From: Prevotella sp. UBA7782
GTDB lineage: Bacteria > Bacteroidota > Bacteroidia > Bacteroidales > Bacteroidaceae
Assembly: GCA_002480935.1 (NCBI GenBank)
Contig: DLDC01000173.1
Coordinates: 10,875-21,046 of the forward strand
Length of the DNA: 10,172 nt
Direction of reading: 5' to 3'
The position numbers and the translations under genes were made by a program. The notes beneath the pieces were generated by a model. It was given only the letters and a program-made list of their open reading frames with translations, did not search any database and was not told the origin of the DNA. This document shows positions 6,142 to 10,172 of this stretch, one piece after another (position 1 is the stretch's first letter; every line of letters starts with the position of its first letter).

Positions 6142-7119
6142 TTAAAGTTCCCATGCCACGCCCGACGCGCCGAGAACAGCGGCCGATGAACCTTCGAGAG
6201 AGCTGACAAGAAACTTTGCTTTTCCTCTGAAAGTATCCATAACGTGCTTTTCATAGCTGTTGCGAATGGGCTTCATGAGCAGTTCGCCGGCCTTGGTGAG
6301 CCCGCCGAAGAACACGTATGCCTCCGGACTAGAGAACAAAGTGAAGTTGGCGCAAGCCTCTCCGAGCATCTCACCCGTAAACTCATACACGCGTTTGGCG
6401 AGGGCATCGCCCTTTGATGCTGCCATGCTCACGTCGAGCGATGTAATCTTTTCGGGGTCAATGTCGCGCATGAGCGATGGCTCATTGCTCTCTTTTAGGA
6501 ATTCTCTTGCCGTGCGTGCCACGCCTGTAGCAGAGCAGTAAGCCTCCAGGCAGCCCTTACGTCCACAGCCACATGTGCGCGCTTTGTCGCCGTGCACCAT
6601 GGTTATGTGGCCCAGCTCGCCGGCAAATCCGTCGCTGCCATAAACCAGCTGTCCGTTGACAACAATACCTGAGCCTACTCCGGTGCCCAAAGTCAGCACA
6701 ATAAAGTTCTTCATGCCGCGTGCCACACCGTAGGTCATTTCGCCCAAGGCAGCCGCATTGGCGTCGTTGGTCATGCCCACCGGTATGCCCAGAGCCTTGG
6801 AAAACATTTCTGCCAAAGGCACGATGCCTTTGTGTGCCCAATGGATGTTAGGCGCATATTCGATGGAACCTGTGTAGAAATTGGCGTTAGGCGCGCCAAT
6901 GCCCATGGCTTTTATCTTTTCGATACCACCCACTTCTTCGATGATAGGGGTGAGTGCTTCAACCGAAGCACGTACATAATTCTCTACCTTGTCGTAGGCT
7001 TGAGTCTTGATGGCCGTTGTTGCGAGGATGAGTCCGCGCTGGTCTACGATGCCGAAAACGGAGTTGGTGCCTCCTAAGTCTAAGCCGATTACGTAAGGTT
7101 TTTGTTGCTGCATTTCCAT
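6142..7119 (-). CDS. ROK-family glucokinase
   Basis: This 325-residue cytoplasmic sugar kinase most likely phosphorylates glucose with ATP at the entry to glycolysis. In order it shows the ATP phosphate-binding motif DLGGTN (14-19), GAPN (75-78), the catalytic-base region TNDANAAALGE (117-127, Asp119), the second phosphate loop GTGVGSGI (145-152), the sugar-binding GELGH (167-171) and the ROK zinc motif CGCGRKGC followed by LE (183-192; ligands His171, Cys183, Cys185, Cys190). FFGGLTKAGELL near the C-terminus is the usual adenosine-side motif. The length is normal for ROK kinases, and there is no N-terminal helix-turn-helix, so it is an enzyme rather than a ROK repressor. N-acetylmannosamine, fructose or another hexose cannot be excluded by eye. 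A good promoter and a strong terminator make it a single-gene unit, divergent from the exporter operon. A second in-frame ATG two codons in is an equally possible start. Confidence 0.9.
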   Translation of the reverse strand: MEMQQQKPYVIGLDLGGTNSVFGIVDQRGLILATTAIKTQAYDKVENYVRASVEALTPIIEEVGGIEKIKAMGIGAPNANFYTGSIEYAPNIHWAHKGIVPLAEMFSKALGIPVGMTNDANAAALGEMTYGVARGMKNFIVLTLGTGVGSGIVVNGQLVYGSDGFAGELGHITMVHGDKARTCGCGRKGCLEAYCSATGVARTAREFLKESNEPSLMRDIDPEKITSLDVSMAASKGDALAKRVYEFTGEMLGEACANFTLFSSPEAYVFFGGLTKAGELLMKPIRNSYEKHVMDTFRGKAKFLVSSLEGSSAAVLGASGVAWEL

Positions 7120-7154
7120 TCTACTGTGATTTTTGATATTTAAGTTGTGTTCTG

Positions 7155-7185
7155 CAAAGTTATGAAAATTACGTCATTAAACAAA
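7155..7185 (-). promoter_or_regulatory. Promoter of glucokinase gene
   Basis: On the minus strand, TTTG (7185-7182) is followed after 19 nt by TAACTTTG (7162-7155), an exact fit to the Bacteroidetes -33/-7 promoter in both elements and spacing. Transcription would start near 7148, with a leader of about 30 nt to the ATG. Confidence 0.75.
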
Positions 7186-7196
7186 CTTTTGCTATG

Positions 7197-7232
7197 TAAA
7201 TTTGCTTATCTCGCCTTTTTTTCGTTCTTTTG
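7197..7232 (+). promoter_or_regulatory. Promoter region of exporter-rfbD-prfC cluster, two candidates
   Basis: Two overlapping solutions exist. TAAATTTG at 7197-7204 is an exact -7 match but lacks a -33 TTTG at the right distance. Alternatively TTTG (7201-7204) serves as the -33 and TTCTTTTG (7225-7232) as a one-mismatch -7 after 20 nt. That would start transcription at or just before the ATG at 7241 and give a nearly leaderless mRNA. Both sit back to back with the divergent glucokinase promoter, so a regulator bound near 7180-7200 could affect both genes. Confidence 0.45.
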
Positions 7233-7240
7233 CATCCGAT

Positions 7241-7918
7241 ATGAATTTGCCTCTTCCGATACATTTAGATATTATTGACTTTATCTTTAAAGGGCTTCTC
7301 ATAGGTATCATAGCCTCGGCTCCCATGGGGCCGGTGGGCATCTTGTGTATTCAGCGCACGCTGAACAAGGGTCGCTGGTATGGCTTTATTACAGGTGTGG
7401 GAGCTGCTATAAGCGATTTTATATACGCCCTGATGGTGGGTTTGGGCATGAGCTTCATCATGAAGCCGCTCGAAGATCCCCGCTATCAGTTTGTTTTACA
7501 AATATCCGGTTCGGTCATCCTGCTGCTCTTCGGTCTTTATTGCTTTCGCTCTGACCCTAAGAAGAAGATGCACAAGAGCGGAAAAACCAAGGGCACGCTG
7601 CTGCACAACGGGCTGACGGCCTTCTTGGTTACCTTTTCCAATCCCCTTATCATCTTTCTCTTCATGGCCGTCTTCGCGCAGTTCGCCTTCATTAGGCCTG
7701 ATGAGGAGTTCAATATGGCCGTTGGTTTCCTGTGCATACCCTTGGGAGCGCTGCTCTGGTGGTATGGTCTGACGTGGCTGGTAGACAAGATTGGCGCCAA
7801 ATTTGATGTCAATGGCATTGCCATCATCAACAAGGCAATAGGCTCTATAGTGGTTATCTTCTCCGTGATCATTCTGTTAGGCACGGTGTTTAACCTCTAT
7901 CATCTGCCCCTGCATTAA
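7241..7918 (+). CDS. LysE-family amino acid exporter-like membrane protein
   Basis: This 225-residue inner-membrane protein has about six hydrophobic helices. The family's N-terminal signature is present as GIIASAPMGPVGILCIQRTLNKGRWYG (about residues 21-48): a proline/glycine-rich first helix followed by a basic loop. A second conserved-looking stretch is NGLTAFLVTFSNPLIIFLF (about 124-142), matching the mid-protein Asn-Pro of LysE/RhtB proteins. Family members export amino acids such as lysine or homoserine; the substrate here is unknown. The ATG at 7241 is preferred over an upstream in-frame TTG at 7202, because the TTG overlaps the promoter and would add a poorly conserved-looking N-terminus. 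It is the first gene of a likely operon, 20 nt ahead of the next gene. Confidence 0.83.
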   Translation: MNLPLPIHLDIIDFIFKGLLIGIIASAPMGPVGILCIQRTLNKGRWYGFITGVGAAISDFIYALMVGLGMSFIMKPLEDPRYQFVLQISGSVILLLFGLYCFRSDPKKKMHKSGKTKGTLLHNGLTAFLVTFSNPLIIFLFMAVFAQFAFIRPDEEFNMAVGFLCIPLGALLWWYGLTWLVDKIGAKFDVNGIAIINKAIGSIVVIFSVIILLGTVFNLYHLPLH

Positions 7919-7938
7919 CTATTTATTTTTTCATCATC

Positions 7939-8499
7939 ATGTTTGTAGCAAGAGAATTAAGGAAGAAGTCGATAGCCGAGTACTTGCTTTATATGTGGCA
8001 AGTGGAGGATTTGATCAGAGCTTACGGCTGTTCGTTGCAACGTATACGTAATGAATACATCAGCAAGTTTCAATATACCGATGAGCAGAAGGCCGAAGAG
8101 GCCGACTGGTTTGGCGACTTGGTGCGTATGATGAACCAGGAAGGATGCCGGGAGCACGGACATCTGCAGATAAACAAGGTGCTTTTGCAAGACGTTTCCG
8201 ACCTTCACGCACGTCTTTTGGCCAGTAATAAGTTTCCTTTTTATAATGCTGAGTACTACAGAGTGCTGCCTTATATAGTGGAATTGCGCAGCAAGGGGGC
8301 CAATAAGCAAGAGAATGAGGTGGAGACTTGCCTCAACGCGCTCTATGGCGTGATGATGCTGCGCTTGCAAAAAAAGACGATCAGCCCCGAAACCGAGCAC
8401 GCCATCAAGGAGATTACCACCTTTGTGGGCATGCTGTCTGACTATTATGAGAAGGACAGAACGGAGGGACTGAAGTTTGACGACGATGAGGAAGTTTAG
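7939..8499 (+). CDS. DUF4924-like protein of unknown function
   Basis: This 186-residue soluble protein has no signal peptide or membrane segment and is predicted to be mainly helical, with many charged residues and an acidic tail (KFDDDEEV). The opening (ARELRKKSIAEYLLYMWQVEDLIRAY, about residues 4-29) and the segment GDLVRMMNQEGCREHGHL (about 59-76) are what I associate with DUF4924, a family found in Bacteroidetes. No catalytic motif can be named, and I assign no function. It sits 20 nt after the exporter gene and 30 nt before rfbD, so it is probably co-transcribed with them. The ATG at 7939 follows a T-rich leader without a Shine-Dalgarno sequence. Confidence 0.75.
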   Translation: MFVARELRKKSIAEYLLYMWQVEDLIRAYGCSLQRIRNEYISKFQYTDEQKAEEADWFGDLVRMMNQEGCREHGHLQINKVLLQDVSDLHARLLASNKFPFYNAEYYRVLPYIVELRSKGANKQENEVETCLNALYGVMMLRLQKKTISPETEHAIKEITTFVGMLSDYYEKDRTEGLKFDDDEEV

Positions 8500-8529
8500 C
8501 CTTATGATACTTTTAAACTAATTGTAACG

Positions 8530-9420
8530 ATGAATATACTTATCACAGGTGCCAACGGACAGCTCGGAAACGAGATACAGCGTGTGGCAAAAAACAGCAA
8601 AGACCATTACATCTTCACGGATGTGTGCGAGGGATATGACAAGCTCGACATCACGAATATGGACGATGTGCGTCGCATGGTGAGCCAAAACAACGTGCAG
8701 TGCATTATCAACTGCGCCGCTTGGACCAACGTGGATAAGGCCGAAACGGCCGGCGACATTGTTGAAACGCTCAATGCCAAGGCTCCGGAAAACCTTGCCA
8801 GGGCCATGAAAGAGGTAGATGGCTGGCTCATACACGTGAGCACAGACTATGTTTTTGGCGGTGATCCATACAATAAACCGTGCCGCGAAGACCAGAAAGG
8901 TACGCCCACGGGCGTGTACGGGCTCACTAAGCTGTATGGCGAGCAGAAGATTCAGGCCTCAGGAGCTCATTATATCATCTTCCGCACATCGTGGCTATAC
9001 AGCGAGTTTGGCCATAATTTCGTGAAGACAATGCTCAATCTCACTGCCACTAAGCCCCAGCTGAAGGTTGTCTTCGACCAGGCAGGCACGCCGACGTATG
9101 CCGGTGACTTGGCAGCTGCCATATTCGACATCGTGGAAAACCGAAAGATGGACGGTCACCAGGGCATTTACAACTTCTCAAACGAAGGCGTTTGCTCATG
9201 GTTTGACTTTACCAAGATGATAGCATGGCTCAGCGGACACACCAACTGCGACATTCAGCCGTGCCACAGCGACGAGTTTCCATCGCCCGTGACCCGTCCT
9301 GCCTATTCGGTTTTAGACAAAACAAAGATAAAAGAAACATTTAACACCAACATACCTTATTGGATAGACTCGCTCAAAACATGTCTGAGAAACATGGGAG
9401 AGCTGAAAATGCAAGCATAA
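8530..9420 (+). CDS. rfbD: dTDP-4-dehydrorhamnose reductase
   Basis: This cytoplasmic enzyme reduces dTDP-4-dehydro-L-rhamnose to dTDP-L-rhamnose with NAD(P)H, the last step of activated rhamnose synthesis for surface polysaccharides. The 296-residue length is standard for RmlD/RfbD. The N-terminus MNILITGANGQLG is the Rossmann dinucleotide motif (GxxGxxG at 7-13). INCAAWTNVDKAE (about 60-72) is the family's conserved strand-turn. STDYVFGG (104-111) and YGLTK (130-134) supply the catalytic Thr105, Tyr130 and Lys134 of the extended short-chain dehydrogenase family. FRTSWLYSEFGHNFVKTM and FDQAGTPTYAGDLA are typical RmlD segments. The other rhamnose genes (rfbA, rfbB, rfbC) are not in the window. 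It lies 30 nt after the DUF4924-like gene and 6 nt before prfC. Confidence 0.94.
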   Translation: MNILITGANGQLGNEIQRVAKNSKDHYIFTDVCEGYDKLDITNMDDVRRMVSQNNVQCIINCAAWTNVDKAETAGDIVETLNAKAPENLARAMKEVDGWLIHVSTDYVFGGDPYNKPCREDQKGTPTGVYGLTKLYGEQKIQASGAHYIIFRTSWLYSEFGHNFVKTMLNLTATKPQLKVVFDQAGTPTYAGDLAAAIFDIVENRKMDGHQGIYNFSNEGVCSWFDFTKMIAWLSGHTNCDIQPCHSDEFPSPVTRPAYSVLDKTKIKETFNTNIPYWIDSLKTCLRNMGELKMQA

Positions 9421-9426
9421 AGCAAT

Positions 9427-10172
9427 ATGAACGAGATACAACGCAGGCGCACCTTTGCCATCATCTCTCACCCGGATGCCGGTAAAACAACCCTTACGGA
9501 GAAGTTTCTGCTCTTTGGTGGGCAGATACAAGTGGCCGGTGCAGTGAAGAATAACAAGATTCGCAAGACGGCAACTTCCGACTGGATGGACATAGAAAAG
9601 CAGCGCGGAATATCTGTGTCTACCTCTGTGATGGAGTTCGACTACGAGGGTTACAAGGTGAATATCCTTGATACACCCGGTCACCAGGACTTTGCCGAGG
9701 ACACTTACCGCACGCTTACTGCCGTGGATTCGGCCATCATAGTGGTGGATTCGGCCAAAGGTGTGGAGGCACAAACGCGAAAACTCATGGAAGTGTGCCG
9801 TATGCGCAACACGCCCGTCATCATCTTCGTCAATAAGATGGACCGTGAGGGACGCGATCCATTCGATCTTCTCGATGAACTTGAGGAGGAATTGCACATC
9901 CATGTGCGCCCCCTCTCATGGCCTATCAACCAAGGACAGAAGTTCAAAGGGGTGTACAATATCTACGAAAACAAGCTAAACCTCTTCACGCCCAATAAGC
10001 AACGGGTTACGGAAAAGGTGGAGGTAGACGTTCACTCGGCCGAGTTGGAGAAGCATGTGGGCGAAGACGATGCCCAACGGTTGCGTGATGACCTTGAATT
10101 GGTGAACGGTGTGTATCCCGAATTCGACGTGGAGAGCTACCGGAAAGCCGAGGTTGCCCCCGTGTTTTTTGG
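9427..10172 (+). CDS. prfC: Peptide chain release factor 3 (3' end missing)
   Basis: The first 248 codons of a translational GTPase are visible; the frame is open at the window end, and the full protein should be about 525 residues. RF3 uses GTP to release RF1 or RF2 from the ribosome after peptide release. G-domain motifs are intact: G1 SHPDAGKTT (14-22), G2 RGISVST (60-66), G3 DTPGHQDF (82-89) and G4 NKMD (136-139). The opening [21 protein letters not shown] and the segment [18 protein letters not shown] are diagnostic of RF3 rather than EF-G or EF-Tu. The PLSWPI segment after G4 corresponds to the RF3 G5 region. The start lies only 6 nt after the rfbD stop, so translation is probably coupled. 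No frameshift is seen. Confidence 0.95.
   Translation, partial: MNEIQRRRTFAIISHPDAGKTTLTEKFLLFGGQIQVAGAVKNNKIRKTATSDWMDIEKQRGISVSTSVMEFDYEGYKVNILDTPGHQDFAEDTYRTLTAVDSAIIVVDSAKGVEAQTRKLMEVCRMRNTPVIIFVNKMDREGRDPFDLLDELEEELHIHVRPLSWPINQGQKFKGVYNIYENKLNLFTPNKQRVTEKVEVDVHSAELEKHVGEDDAQRLRDDLELVNGVYPEFDVESYRKAEVAPVFF

Noticed and set aside
7202..7240. Upstream TTG start for the LysE-family protein
   Set aside because: It would place the start codon inside the promoter elements and add 13 residues before an otherwise typical N-terminus; the ATG at 7241 fits better.
9313..9903. A 196-codon minus-strand frame across the rfbD-prfC junction
   Set aside because: It overlaps two strongly supported genes on the other strand and shows no protein family features.

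Overview
The window looks like a chromosomal segment of a Bacteroidales bacterium, most likely a Prevotella or close relative. Three things point there: promoters of the Bacteroidetes type (-7 element TAnnTTTG), a secreted multidomain protein ending in what looks like a type IX secretion sorting tail, and a DUF4924-like gene next to rfbD and prfC. I see no mobile element, rRNA, tRNA or CRISPR array. The genus assignment is inference.

Layout. Positions 1-758 (+) hold the 3' part of a membrane transporter resembling the bile acid:sodium symporter (BASS) superfamily. It converges on a large Pit-type phosphate permease, 866-3109 (-), and a hairpin terminator lies between them. The 323-nt divergent spacer 3110-3432 holds a phosphate permease promoter with a poor -33 element. 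Immediately upstream of it are helically phased TGTAAYA direct repeats that resemble a Pho box. The same spacer holds a separate promoter and GTGCCAC half-sites for the gene at 3433-5541 (+), a secreted protein with propeller-like, fibronectin III-like and choice-of-anchor J-like regions.

A gene-free stretch of about 600 nt follows (5542-6141). It contains a strong hairpin, a degenerate 22-bp tandem repeat with phased T- and A-tracts, a perfect 14-bp palindrome, and the terminator of the next gene. A ROK-family sugar kinase, probably glucokinase, lies at 6142-7119 (-) as an apparently single-gene unit with a good promoter and an excellent U-tract terminator.

Divergent from it is a tight same-strand cluster: a LysE-family exporter (7241-7918), a DUF4924-like protein (7939-8499), dTDP-4-dehydrorhamnose reductase rfbD (8530-9420), and the first 248 codons of peptide chain release factor 3, prfC (from 9427 to the window end). 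Gaps of 20, 30 and 6 nt suggest one operon. The cluster mixes transport, dTDP-rhamnose synthesis and translation termination, so it looks like a conserved housekeeping neighbourhood rather than one pathway.

The most interesting signals are non-coding: the Pho-box-like array at 3188-3227 and the 22-bp phased repeat at about 5718-5827. I found no convincing new multi-gene system.
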